Source: Natrinema gari JCM 14663
GTDB lineage: Archaea > Halobacteriota > Halobacteria > Halobacteriales > Natrialbaceae
Assembly (NCBI RefSeq): GCF_000337175.1
Contig: NZ_AOIJ01000029.1
Location: 1 to 34,019 of the forward strand
Direction of reading: 5' to 3'
Length of the DNA stretch: 34,019 nt
This document shows positions 24,556 through 32,432 of the stretch, in pieces. Under the pieces are notes generated by a model. It did no database searches and had not been told where the DNA came from. It worked only from the letters and a program-made list of their open reading frames with translations. The position numbers and the translations under genes are program-made. The stretch's first letter is position 1. Each line of letters starts with the position of its first letter.

Positions 24556-25710
24556 ATGCAACCGCGCGACCTGTCCGATCACGTCGCATACGAGGCGGGT
24601 CGAGGCATCGAGGAGGTCGCCCGCGAACTCGGGCGTGATCCCTCGGAGTTCATCAAACTCGCCTCGAACGAGAACCCGCACGGTCCGTCGCCGGCCGCCG
24701 CCGTGGCCATCCGCGAGACGGCCTCGAGCGTGAGTTCCTACCCCAAAGCCGCCCACGCCGATCTCACGACCGCCGTCGCCGGCCGCTGGAACGTCACCGA
24801 TGAACAGGTCTGGCTGGCAAACGGCGGCGACGGGGCGATCGATTACCTCCACCGGGCGGCGCTGGAACCGGCCGATGACGTGCTCGTCCCGACGCCCGGC
24901 TTCGCTTACTACGGAATGAGTTCCCGCTTTCACCACGGCGACGTTCGGGAGTACGAACTCACCCGAGCGGACGACTTCGCTCAGGAGGCCGATGCGGTTC
25001 TGAAAGCCTACGACGGCGAGCGCGTGATCTGGCTCACGAGCCCCCACAACCCTTCCGGCTCGACGATGCCCCTCGCGGAAATCGAACGCCTCGCCGACGG
25101 GACCGACGAGGAGACCCTGATCGCCGTCGACGAGGCCTACGGCGAGTTCGCCGACCGCGACAGCGCCGTCGCGCTGATCGAGGGTCGTGACGGATTCGAC
25201 GCCCGCGACGATGTCGCGGTCCTCCGGACGTTCTCGAAAGCCTACGGGCTGGCCGGCGTGCGCCTCGGCTACGCCGTCGTACCCGACGAGTGGGCCGACG
25301 CCTACGCCCGCGTGAACACGCCCTTCGCGGCGAGCGAACTCGCCTGTCGGGCTGGCCTCGCGGCCATCGACGACGAGGAACACGTCGTGCGGACCGTCGA
25401 AACCACCCGCGAATCCCGCGCGTACATGCGCGACAACATCAATAGCCACGTCTGGGAGAGTCAGGGTAACTTCGTCCTCGTCGATGTCGGTGACGCCTCG
25501 GCCGTCGCCGCCGAGATGCAGGAACGCGGTGTCATCGTCCGTGACTGCTCGAGCTTCGGGCTGCCGGGCTGTGTCCGCATCACCTGCGGAACCGAGGACG
25601 AAACGGAGCGCGCCGTCGAGACGCTCAACGACGTGCTCGACGACCTCGATGTCGAGCCGGAATCGACGGGCGAGTCCGCGGACCCGGACGCGGAGGTGGC
25701 CGATCCATGA
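24556..25710 (+). CDS. hisC: histidinol-phosphate aminotransferase
   Basis: PLP-dependent transamination of imidazole-acetol phosphate to histidinol phosphate. It has 384 residues. The family marker SNENPHGPS is near residue 38, the PLP lysine is K228 in TFSKAYGLAGVRLGYA, and the phosphate-binding Arg is within VRLG. The ATG lies about 27 bases after TTAAG. The stop overlaps the following kinase start by ATGA. It is away from other his genes, as is normal in haloarchaea; an aromatic aminotransferase is less likely. Confidence 0.93.
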   Translation: MQPRDLSDHVAYEAGRGIEEVARELGRDPSEFIKLASNENPHGPSPAAAVAIRETASSVSSYPKAAHADLTTAVAGRWNVTDEQVWLANGGDGAIDYLHRAALEPADDVLVPTPGFAYYGMSSRFHHGDVREYELTRADDFAQEADAVLKAYDGERVIWLTSPHNPSGSTMPLAEIERLADGTDEETLIAVDEAYGEFADRDSAVALIEGRDGFDARDDVAVLRTFSKAYGLAGVRLGYAVVPDEWADAYARVNTPFAASELACRAGLAAIDDEEHVVRTVETTRESRAYMRDNINSHVWESQGNFVLVDVGDASAVAAEMQERGVIVRDCSSFGLPGCVRITCGTEDETERAVETLNDVLDDLDVEPESTGESADPDAEVADP

Positions 25711-26261
25711 GGATCGCCGTCACCGGTACGCCGGGCACCGGGAAGACGACCGCGACGGAACTGCTCGAGTCCCGGCTGGCCGCTGCGGGGACGGATGCCG
25801 ACGATGAGTCGCCACCCGAACCTGAGGTGATTCACCTCAACCGGGTGCTCGAGGACGAGGAACTGTACACCGAGGTCGATACCGACCGCGAGAGCAAGGT
25901 CGCGGATCTCGACGCACTGGCCGCGTGGCTCGAGGGACGTGAAGACATCGTGATCGAGTCCCACCTTGCCCATCACTTCGATGCCGACCGGATCGCCGTC
26001 CTGCGGTGTCACCCCGAGACGCTCGAGCAACGCTTGCTCGAGCGCGGTGAAACCGAGGCGAAGGCGGCCGAGAACGCCGAGAGCGAGGCGCTCGACGTGA
26101 TCCTCTCGGCGGCCGTCGAGGAACACGGCCTCGAGTCCGTCTACGAGATCGACACGACCGACCGCGCTCCCGCGGCGGTCGCGGACGAACTGATGGCGGT
26201 CGCGACGGGCGAGCGCGACCCGAGCGCCGGCGAGGTCGACTTCATGGAGTATCTGACATGA
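25707..26261 (+). CDS. AK6/Fap7-type adenylate kinase
   Basis: Small NMP kinase/ATPase of the archaeal AK6 (Fap7) family, which in yeast helps the last step of 18S rRNA maturation and in archaea acts with uS11. The 184 residues start with the P-loop GTPGTGKTT (7-15), followed by the HLNRVLEDE segment of the NMP site and the Fap7-like VIESHLAHHF motif. It overlaps hisC and the next gene by four bases each (ATGA), so all three are translated together. The family is clear; the cellular role here is inferred from homologues. Confidence 0.92.
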   Translation: MRIAVTGTPGTGKTTATELLESRLAAAGTDADDESPPEPEVIHLNRVLEDEELYTEVDTDRESKVADLDALAAWLEGREDIVIESHLAHHFDADRIAVLRCHPETLEQRLLERGETEAKAAENAESEALDVILSAAVEEHGLESVYEIDTTDRAPAAVADELMAVATGERDPSAGEVDFMEYLT

Positions 26262-26872
26262 CGCTCGATAAGTTCCGTCCGTACGTCTCGCGGTTCCTCG
26301 ACCCGTTCGTCAGGGGGTTCGATCGCGTCGGCATGACGCCCAACGGGGTGAGCGTCGTGGCGTTCGGGATGGCGATCCTGGCGGCCGTCGCGTTCGCCCT
26401 CGGCGGACTCGAGGATCCGATCTGGTACGCCGTAGCGGCGATACTGGTCTTCCTGAACGGCTGGTTGGATATCGTCGACGGCGCGCTCGCGCGCGAACAG
26501 GAGGTCGCCTCGGCCGGCGGCGACCTGCTGGATCACGTCCTCGACCGATACGCGGACATCGTCGTCATCGCCGGACTGGCCGCCGGCATCGAAGACTACC
26601 TGCTTGGCTTTGCCGCGGTGACCGGCGTCGTGATGACCTCGTATCTGGGCACGCAAGCCCAGGCGGTCGGCCTCGATCGGGTCTATGGCGGACTCGTCGG
26701 TCGAGCGGACCGGTTGGCGATCATCGGTCTCGCCGGCTTCCTCGCGTACCCGCTCGCGGACGCGTCACTCGCCGGGGTCTCGCTGGTCGGCTGGCTGCTC
26801 GTCTTCCTCGCGGTCGTCGGCCACCTGACGGCGCTCCAGCGCTTTTATTACTCCTGGATCGCTCTCGAGTAG
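26258..26872 (+). CDS. CDP-alcohol phosphatidyltransferase
   Basis: Integral membrane enzyme that joins a polar alcohol phosphate to a CDP-archaeol lipid. The 204 residues match the CDP-alcohol signature exactly: D71-x2-D74-G75-x2-A78-R79-x8-G88-x3-D92-x3-D96. About six membrane helices are visible. The likely product is an archaetidyl-inositol or -glycerol phosphate; archaetidylinositol phosphate synthase is the best guess. It is the third gene of the hisC unit and starts within the kinase stop. Confidence 0.92.
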   Translation: MTLDKFRPYVSRFLDPFVRGFDRVGMTPNGVSVVAFGMAILAAVAFALGGLEDPIWYAVAAILVFLNGWLDIVDGALAREQEVASAGGDLLDHVLDRYADIVVIAGLAAGIEDYLLGFAAVTGVVMTSYLGTQAQAVGLDRVYGGLVGRADRLAIIGLAGFLAYPLADASLAGVSLVGWLLVFLAVVGHLTALQRFYYSWIALE

Positions 26873-26957
26873 GCCCGTTTCGACCCGGTCTTCGGGTGGT
26901 TCGACGGCGTGGCGCCGCGCCGCATGCTTTATCCCTCACCGCGATATAGAGTCCGAC

Positions 26958-27503
26958 ATGGTTCAGTGCGAGATGTGTGGGGCCGAGACGTCGTCCCCGA
27001 ACACCATCAAAGTCGAGGGCGCGAAGCTAGACGTGTGTTCGAACTGCACGGACTTCGGCACTGAAGTCAAAGACACGTCGAGTTCGAGCGGCTCGACGAA
27101 GTACTCGACCGGGTCGAGTTCGTCCTCGTCGAGCGGGGGCGGCCAGTCGAGCGGCTCGAGTCGGAGTTCCGCCAGTTCGGGCGGCTCGAGCCAGCGCCGC
27201 TCGGACATGTTCGACGACATGGATGAACTCGCGACCGATTACGACGACCGCGTCCGCAACGCACGCGAGGACGCGGGGCTCAGCCAGTCCGATCTCGCGA
27301 ACGAACTCAACGAGAAAGCCAGCCTGATCCGCAAGATCGAACGCGGCGAGACGCTGCCAAGCGACAAGGTCCAGAGCGAACTCGAGGACTTCCTCGAGAT
27401 CAGCCTGAGCGCACAGGGGAGTTCCGGCGAGGACTCGGAGTGGTCCGGCGGCTCCTCGACGGGGAGTTACACCTTGGGCGACGTCGTCAAGCGCAAGGAC
27501 TGA
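26958..27503 (+). CDS. multiprotein bridging factor 1 (MBF1)
   Basis: Archaeal MBF1 homologue, a transcription coactivator-like HTH protein linked to ribosome function. The N-terminal zinc ribbon has C4-x2-C7 and C27-x2-C30. A serine/glycine-rich linker (about residues 38-80) follows, then a cro/C1-type HTH ([20 protein letters not shown], then SLIRKIERG) at about 90-140. The ATG is about 27 bases after TTTATC. The Ser-rich linker is much longer than in most archaeal MBF1 and looks flexible. Confidence 0.95.
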   Translation: MVQCEMCGAETSSPNTIKVEGAKLDVCSNCTDFGTEVKDTSSSSGSTKYSTGSSSSSSSGGGQSSGSSRSSASSGGSSQRRSDMFDDMDELATDYDDRVRNAREDAGLSQSDLANELNEKASLIRKIERGETLPSDKVQSELEDFLEISLSAQGSSGEDSEWSGGSSTGSYTLGDVVKRKD

Positions 27504-27579
27504 CCGCGACGGCCGGTTCCGTCCTCGATACCGCCGCCGACTCGCAAACTATTTCTTTCGGGCGGGTGCGGTTGCCGAT

Positions 27580-28224
27580 ATGTTCGTCCTCGTTAATCTG
27601 AAGACGTATCCGTGTGACCCGGTCGAAGTCGCGGCGGCCGTTCGCGACGTCAACGACGCCACTGACGCTCGTCTAGCCGTCGCACCGCAGGCGGCCCATA
27701 TCGAGCGCGTCGCCGAAACGGGTGTGGAGACGTGGGCACAGCACGTCGACGCGATCGAACACGGGAGCAACACCGGGCACGCGCTCGCCGAGAGCGTCGC
27801 CGACGCCGGCGCGGTCGGCACGCTGATCAATCACTCCGAGCGGCGGCTGAAACTGGCCGACATCGACGGTGCCGTCCGTGCGGCCAAGCGGGCGGATCTC
27901 GAGACGATCGTCTGTGCGAACAACCCGGCCCAGATCGGCGCGGCCGCCGCGCTGGGGCCGGACGCCGTCGCCGTCGAACCGCCCGCACTCATCGGCACCG
28001 GGACGCCGGTCAGTCAGGCCGATCCCGACGTCGTCGAGAACGCCGTCGAGGCGGCAGCGAACGTCGATTCTTCGGTGTCGGTCCTCTGTGGTGCGGGCAT
28101 CAGTACGGGTGACGACGTCGTCGCCGCGGGCGATCTGGGTGCCGAAGGCGTCCTGCTCGCCAGCGGGGTCGCAAAAGCCGACGATCCGCAATCGGCGCTC
28201 GAAGACCTCGTCGAACCGCTCTGA
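27580..28224 (+). CDS. tpiA: triosephosphate isomerase
   Basis: Interconverts dihydroxyacetone phosphate and glyceraldehyde 3-phosphate in glycolysis and gluconeogenesis. It has the short archaeal form, 214 residues. Catalytic residues are visible: K8 (VNLKTYP), H85 (NHSERR) and E133 ([10 protein letters not shown]). The phosphate loop GAGISTGDD is near residue 170. A leaderless ATG follows an AT-rich ACTATTTC about 28 bases upstream, and a strong terminator follows. Confidence 0.96.
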   Translation: MFVLVNLKTYPCDPVEVAAAVRDVNDATDARLAVAPQAAHIERVAETGVETWAQHVDAIEHGSNTGHALAESVADAGAVGTLINHSERRLKLADIDGAVRAAKRADLETIVCANNPAQIGAAAALGPDAVAVEPPALIGTGTPVSQADPDVVENAVEAAANVDSSVSVLCGAGISTGDDVVAAGDLGAEGVLLASGVAKADDPQSALEDLVEPL

Positions 28225-28236
28225 AGCGGGCACCGT

Positions 28237-28279
28237 GTCGACCGCGTCTCGAAGACGCGGCCCGTCGACCGACTTTTTT
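28237..28279 (+). terminator. tpiA hairpin/T-run terminator
   Basis: Perfect inner stem CCGCGTCT (28242-28249) / AGACGCGG (28253-28260), extended by outer GTCGA (28237-28241) and TCGAC (28265-28269), then six T at 28274-28279. The T-run may also serve as the promoter T-stretch of the next gene at 28302. Confidence 0.65.
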
Positions 28280-28301
28280 CGATCGCCGCCGAAGAGTGCG
28301 T

Positions 28302-28754
28302 ATGACTGATCAGGGGGACGATCCCGGGAGCGATCCCGGCATCGGCGACGAGTCCGCAGCGGGAGAGCGACCCGTGGCCGTCACGCTCGAGAATCGACTG
28401 ATGAGTCACGGGCTCTATCTGACCGCTTTTCGGTGGCTGGACGAGCGCGACCCACCCGGGGCTGACGGGGCCGGGATCGAGCTCGAGTACGAAGCCGTCT
28501 CCGAAGCGCCCGTCGTCACGAGCACCGAGGTCGGTGCCGTCGTGCGGACGCTCGTGACGATCGGCGACGAACGGGAGTGGACACCGGGGCGTCTCGAGGC
28601 CACCTCGCTGACGACCGACGGCGATGTCCGCGGGCGGTGGCATGTCGAACGCGAGTGGTTCCGCGGGCTCGGATCGACGCTTACCCAACTCGAGTTCTCC
28701 CAGCGAGTCCTTACAACCGTCACAAATAACCGTCACGAACAGGACAATCATTAA
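28302..28754 (+). CDS. conserved haloarchaeal hypothetical protein
   Basis: A 150-residue acidic protein with no membrane segment. The first 30 residues are disordered (Asp/Gly/Ser). The rest alternates helix and strand, with ENRLMSHGLYLTAFRWLDER and later GRWHVEREWFRGLG. No catalytic motif is seen. The ATG is 23 bases after a T6 run. It ends 59 bases before the TIR-domain gene on the same strand, so the two might share a message, but an AT-rich promoter-like stretch lies between them. Confidence 0.75.
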   Translation: MTDQGDDPGSDPGIGDESAAGERPVAVTLENRLMSHGLYLTAFRWLDERDPPGADGAGIELEYEAVSEAPVVTSTEVGAVVRTLVTIGDEREWTPGRLEATSLTTDGDVRGRWHVEREWFRGLGSTLTQLEFSQRVLTTVTNNRHEQDNH

Positions 28755-28813
28755 AGAGGAACGCGGGGATAGATTAATGATGTCCCATACGCGTGTGTAT
28801 CGTAGACGATTCA

Positions 28814-29419
28814 ATGACTGGGGAGCAGGTGTACGTTTCACACGCGCCACGGAATCTCGATCTCGTTCAGGACCTGTTCTCGACGGTCAAGAACTTCCCC
28901 TTCGGCGTCCACATCGCGCTCGAGGAGATCGAGTCCGGCCGCTCCCGAAAGCGACTCGAGGGTCGCCTCGCCAACAGCGACCTCGTCGTCGCTGTGTTAA
29001 CCGAGGACGCGGCCGGGAACACCTGGATCAATCAGGAGGTCGGCTACGCGGTGGCGAAAGGAATTCCCGTCTTGCCGGTCCGGGATGACGGAGTCAGCTG
29101 TCGCGGGTTCATCAGTGACATCGAAGGCGTGACGATCGATCGGGATGACCTCTCGGTCACCATCTTCAACCTGCTCTGTCGACTCCGAAGCGAACTCGCG
29201 CCGCTTGGCGCGCTGTCGGTCCCGAACTGGTATATTCGGTTCCCCTGTACGGTCACCGGCTGCGATCAGCCAGTCACGCTCGAACTCGAGCGTGGGCAGA
29301 CGAAACTCTGGAAACTCCACAGTCACGGCAAACACCTGGCCGCCTCGTGTGACGGCTGCGGATCGACGTATTTCTTCGATCCGGCGACGATCGGTTTCTC
29401 GGGCCGAAAAGACGGATAA
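28814..29419 (+). CDS. TIR-domain protein with C-terminal zinc ribbon
   Basis: A 201-residue protein. The N-terminal 120 residues match a TIR domain: VYVSHAPRNLDLVQDLF (box 1), ALEEIESGRSRKRLE, then SDLVVAVLTEDAAGNTWINQEVGYAVAKGIPVLPV. E75 stands at the position of the NAD-hydrolysing glutamate. The C-terminal part has two Cys pairs, C145/C150 and C179/C182, likely one zinc site. TIR proteins in prokaryotes cleave NAD or make cyclic-ADP-ribose signals, often in antiviral defence; others are scaffolds. The ATG at 28814 begins the conserved strand; a GTG seven codons earlier is possible. No known defence partner is adjacent. Confidence 0.85.
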   Translation: MTGEQVYVSHAPRNLDLVQDLFSTVKNFPFGVHIALEEIESGRSRKRLEGRLANSDLVVAVLTEDAAGNTWINQEVGYAVAKGIPVLPVRDDGVSCRGFISDIEGVTIDRDDLSVTIFNLLCRLRSELAPLGALSVPNWYIRFPCTVTGCDQPVTLELERGQTKLWKLHSHGKHLAASCDGCGSTYFFDPATIGFSGRKDG

Positions 29420-30007
29420 CCCGCGTCAACCATCCGTCGAAGTGGGTCGCAGGCGTCGGCGACGATCCGTTCGCCGGCCTCGTCAACTGTCGTCACCGCC
29501 TTGAGTGCGACCGATCGGTGCCCCGCTCACGGCCGAGCCATCGAACCTCGACCGCGACCATCACGCGAGCGGTTCGGGACCGTTTCATCGCAGTGCTTCC
29601 GCTGACACCCGTGCCCGTTGATAGTCCGCACGGTATCCGTCTCGAGGGTCGTCGCAATGGGCCCGTTTCACGGAGTGGTTGTGGCCGTAGGACTCGCTTA
29701 CCAGTCGGTCGGACACCGACCGTGTGGCCGCCGCCGCTGAACGGTGTCGATAACAAAGTGCCTCCCGACCGACGGCTCGATCGTGCGAGGCCACCCTCGC
29801 ACGGAGACGTTCTGTCCGTTGGACGACACTCGGCGGCCGCCGGTCGCCGAGTTCCTCCTCACCTGTCAGGGATATCGGTGATCGCCGCGACCGAGTCGAA
29901 GTCGGCTCGGAGAGCGGCCGACTCCGTTTGTCGCGCTCGCGCAGCCGTCGGCCACGCCGTCGAGCGGAACCGGGGAAGCAATAGGAACGGGGCACCCACA
30001 GTCGACT
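29420..30007. other. 588-base gene-free region with three strong hairpins
   Basis: No convincing gene on either strand; the open frames are Arg/Ser-rich shadows. Three perfect hairpins stand close together: CGGTCGG/CCGACCG (29706-29722, loop ACA), CGTGCGAGG/CCTCGCACG (29782-29803, loop CCAC), and CTCGGCG/CGCCGAG (29829-29851). No TATA-like promoter is clear. It could be a structured RNA, or a decayed gene. Confidence 0.5.
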
Positions 30008-30433
30008 ATGGACACGGCAGTTCAGACGGGCGTCCGTGACAGCGCAGCCGGCCGCGATCGGATCGCCGCCGGGGTAGTCGATGTCGGCCTCGTCACCGCG
30101 ATGGTCCTCTACGGCTACGTCCATCACGGGGGCGACCCGATCGCGACCCCGCTCGAATCGCTCGAGACGATCGCTCCGTTCGTGGTCGGGTGGCTCGCCG
30201 TCGCAGCGCTCGCAGGCGTTTACACGCGTGACCGGCTCTTGGGCCGGGACGAACTCCGAGTAACAGCGACCGCCTGGATCGCGGCGGCAAACGTGGGGCT
30301 CATGCTCAGGGGTGTCCCGCAGTTACACGGCAACACGATCTGGCCGTTCCCGGTCGTGATAACCCTCTCCGTCCTGGTCGTTTTGCTCGGCTGGCGGCTC
30401 GGGTTCTCGCTGTACCTATCAGTAACGGAGTGA
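30008..30433 (+). CDS. DUF3054-like membrane protein
   Basis: A 141-residue integral membrane protein with four hydrophobic helices (about 20-40, 53-75, 82-100 and 110-137). The order of conserved segments (GYVHHGGDPIATPL, FVVGWLAVAALAGVY, TATAWIAAANVGLMLRG, WPFPVVITLS) fits DUF3054 as I remember it. Function unknown. The ATG has no clear Shine-Dalgarno, so it may be leaderless. Confidence 0.8.
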   Translation: MDTAVQTGVRDSAAGRDRIAAGVVDVGLVTAMVLYGYVHHGGDPIATPLESLETIAPFVVGWLAVAALAGVYTRDRLLGRDELRVTATAWIAAANVGLMLRGVPQLHGNTIWPFPVVITLSVLVVLLGWRLGFSLYLSVTE

Positions 30434-30728
30434 GTCACCACGATACCGGTTGCTGTCATCTTTTCGAGTCGAGTTAGGTATTATCGTCCCGACCACGCTC
30501 GGACGAAACGTGCGGTAGACGGCTTCTTATGGGTTAATACTGTCGGGCGTACCGTTCGAGTCGCTGCCGTCGGTATTTCAATCGGCAACACATTATCAGA
30601 CTGGGACGACAGAGCTGCTCTATAAGTTATAGAGATTATTTTCAGCAAATATTAGATTGTTATCAGTACACCACGAACTGATTATGGGAAACACTTATAT
30701 GGTTATCTCGCATACTATAGGATAGATT
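30434..30728. promoter_or_regulatory. AT-rich intergenic region with palindrome and TATA box
   Basis: CTCTATAA-G-TTATAGAG (30618-30634) is a perfect 17-base palindrome, typical of a dimeric repressor site. TTATAT at 30695-30700 is a TATA box about 32 bases before the 30729 start. The region from 30600 is far more AT-rich than its surroundings. No gene is seen. Confidence 0.5.
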
Positions 30729-30944
30729 ATGACTGGATATTACGACATTGTCCTCGGCCTCATCCCAGTCGCACTGCTCGGTATCACCGCCGCCCTGCTG
30801 TTCGTGGGACTGTCGCTGACGGCGGCGATACCGCTCGGTTCGCTGGCCGCGATGGGAATTATCGGGCACGCAATGTTCGTCAATACGCCAGTCGACTCCG
30901 GCGATGAATCCCGATCCGCGCGGCCGCCGATCAACGCGGACTGA
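30729..30944 (+). CDS. small membrane protein, two helices
   Basis: A 71-residue protein with helices at about 7-28 and 30-51 and a polar, charged C-terminal tail. It starts with ATG a few bases after the expected transcript start. I do not know the family. Its promoter is unusually AT-rich and carries a perfect palindrome, which suggests regulated expression. Confidence 0.75.
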   Translation: MTGYYDIVLGLIPVALLGITAALLFVGLSLTAAIPLGSLAAMGIIGHAMFVNTPVDSGDESRSARPPINAD

Positions 30945-31011
30945 TCTTGCGCTTTCGGTCTCTATCCCCGGTTTCGATCCTTTTTCACGTCTTTGCATCC
31001 TCTTGTCGACT

Positions 31012-32010
31012 ATGACTGACACGCTGTTTCTGACCAGTTCGGATGTCGATACGCTCGCAACGCCGTCCGAATACGTCGACGCCGTCCGCGATGGCTATCG
31101 CCAGCGCGGTGAGGGCGCGCCCGCCCAGCCGCGGTCGAAGTTCCTCCGCGAGGATCCGGAGGGGATGTTCACGGCCTATGCCGCCATCCTCCCCGACACG
31201 GGTGTCATGGGCGGATACATGTACAGCGCCGGCTTCGGTGCGGCCGACGCCTGGTTCATGACCCCCCTGTTCGACGCCGAGAGCGGCGCACCGCTTGCCC
31301 TGCTCGACGGCGCGAGTATGAACCCGTTCAAGACGGGTGCGGTGGGTGCCGTCGGCGTCGACGAACTCGCCCGCGACGACGCCGACACCCTCGCGATCAT
31401 CGGTAGCGGCGCACAAGCGCGGGGCCAACTCCACGCGACCGCGACCGTCCGCGAGTTCACCGACGTTCGCGTCTACTCGCCGACGCCCGAGAACCGCGCG
31501 GCCTTCGCGTCCGACTTCGACGACGCCCTCGAGGCCGATGTCCGCGCGGTCGACTCGAACACCGCTGCCGTAACGGGCGCGGACGTGGTGATCACGGCGA
31601 CACAGGCCAGCGAGCCGGTCATCGACGGTGACGACCTAGAGCCTGGCACCCACGTCACCGCGATGGGTCAGTACTCGCCCGACAAGCGCGAACTGGACGC
31701 GGAGACGATCGCGCGGGCGACCTACGTCCCCGACCTCCGTGAGCGGGCGACGATGGACGCCGGCTCGTTCATCCAGGCGCTCGAGGAAGGCGTGATCACC
31801 GAGGACCACGTCCACGCGGAACTGGGCGATGTCGTCGCCGGGACCGAACCCGGCCGAACGAGTGACGACGAACTCACGGTCTTCGACAGCGGCGGGACGG
31901 GAATCGAGACGGTCGCCGCGGCGTCCCTGCTCTACGAGCGCGCGAAAGAGGAGGGGGTCGGGCAGACGATCGAGTTCGCACCGGCGAGCGAGGCGCTGAC
32001 GGGGAACTAG
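31012..32010 (+). CDS. ornithine cyclodeaminase / mu-crystallin family protein
   Basis: NAD-dependent enzyme of the ornithine cyclodeaminase, alanine dehydrogenase and mu-crystallin family, 332 residues. The Rossmann segment IIGSGAQARGQL is near residue 130, preceded by the substrate-side MNPFKTGAVGAVG. Family members deaminate ornithine, reduce imines or make alanine. The usual R-T-A-A substrate motif is K-T-G-A here, so ornithine is not assured. The ATG at 31012 is chosen over an upstream in-frame ATG at 30904 that overlaps the preceding gene. Confidence 0.9.
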   Translation: MTDTLFLTSSDVDTLATPSEYVDAVRDGYRQRGEGAPAQPRSKFLREDPEGMFTAYAAILPDTGVMGGYMYSAGFGAADAWFMTPLFDAESGAPLALLDGASMNPFKTGAVGAVGVDELARDDADTLAIIGSGAQARGQLHATATVREFTDVRVYSPTPENRAAFASDFDDALEADVRAVDSNTAAVTGADVVITATQASEPVIDGDDLEPGTHVTAMGQYSPDKRELDAETIARATYVPDLRERATMDAGSFIQALEEGVITEDHVHAELGDVVAGTEPGRTSDDELTVFDSGGTGIETVAAASLLYERAKEEGVGQTIEFAPASEALTGN

Positions 32011-32077
32011 GTGCTCGAGAGGGCAGCGGGACGTTCGTCCGTCTGCCAGCTATTCTGTGAGCTGTTCTCACCCCGGC

Positions 32078-32085
32078 TATATATT
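32078..32085 (+). promoter_or_regulatory. TATA box of the small zinc-ribbon gene
   Basis: CTATATAT, centred about 27 bases before the ATG at 32108. It favours that start, leaderless, over the ATG at 32102. Confidence 0.55.
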
Positions 32086-32107
32086 GGTGGCTCGGGAATC
32101 AATGGAC

Positions 32108-32287
32108 ATGGCTCACACCCCAGAAATGCCGGAGAAGTACGTCTGTACGGCCTGTCAAACGATACACGCCGGTACGGTCACCAAACGAACCGAGAGCGGT
32201 CACCAGTACGAGGCACCTGCGGAGTGTGGCTGCTGTAGCGAAACCGAACTGATCCCCGAAAAGAGCTGGCCGCATTTCAAGCCGTAA
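32108..32287 (+). CDS. small zinc-ribbon protein
   Basis: A 59-residue protein with a complete zinc ribbon: C13-x2-C16 and C40-x2-C43, plus C42. The ATG at 32108 lies about 27 bases after a TATA box; an ATG two codons upstream is the alternative. Haloarchaeal genomes encode many such single-ribbon proteins, some linked to biofilm, swarming or transcription. Function unknown here. Confidence 0.75.
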   Translation: MAHTPEMPEKYVCTACQTIHAGTVTKRTESGHQYEAPAECGCCSETELIPEKSWPHFKP

Positions 32288-32432
32288 CTGCGCTCGCCCG
32301 TTCTCGATACGACCGGCCGAACGGGGTTCGCGGTCGATGGAACGTTCAGCGAGCGACTCGCTCGCCGCCCTCGAGTCCCCCTTCTTCGATGGAGCCCGCA
32401 ACCCCAGTTTCGACGGCTCGGACTCGCGCCCG

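Noticed and set aside
29585-30127. 180-codon minus-strand frame in the intergenic region
   Set aside because: Composition is Arg/Ser-rich, it runs into the DUF3054-like gene, and no promoter or motif supports it.
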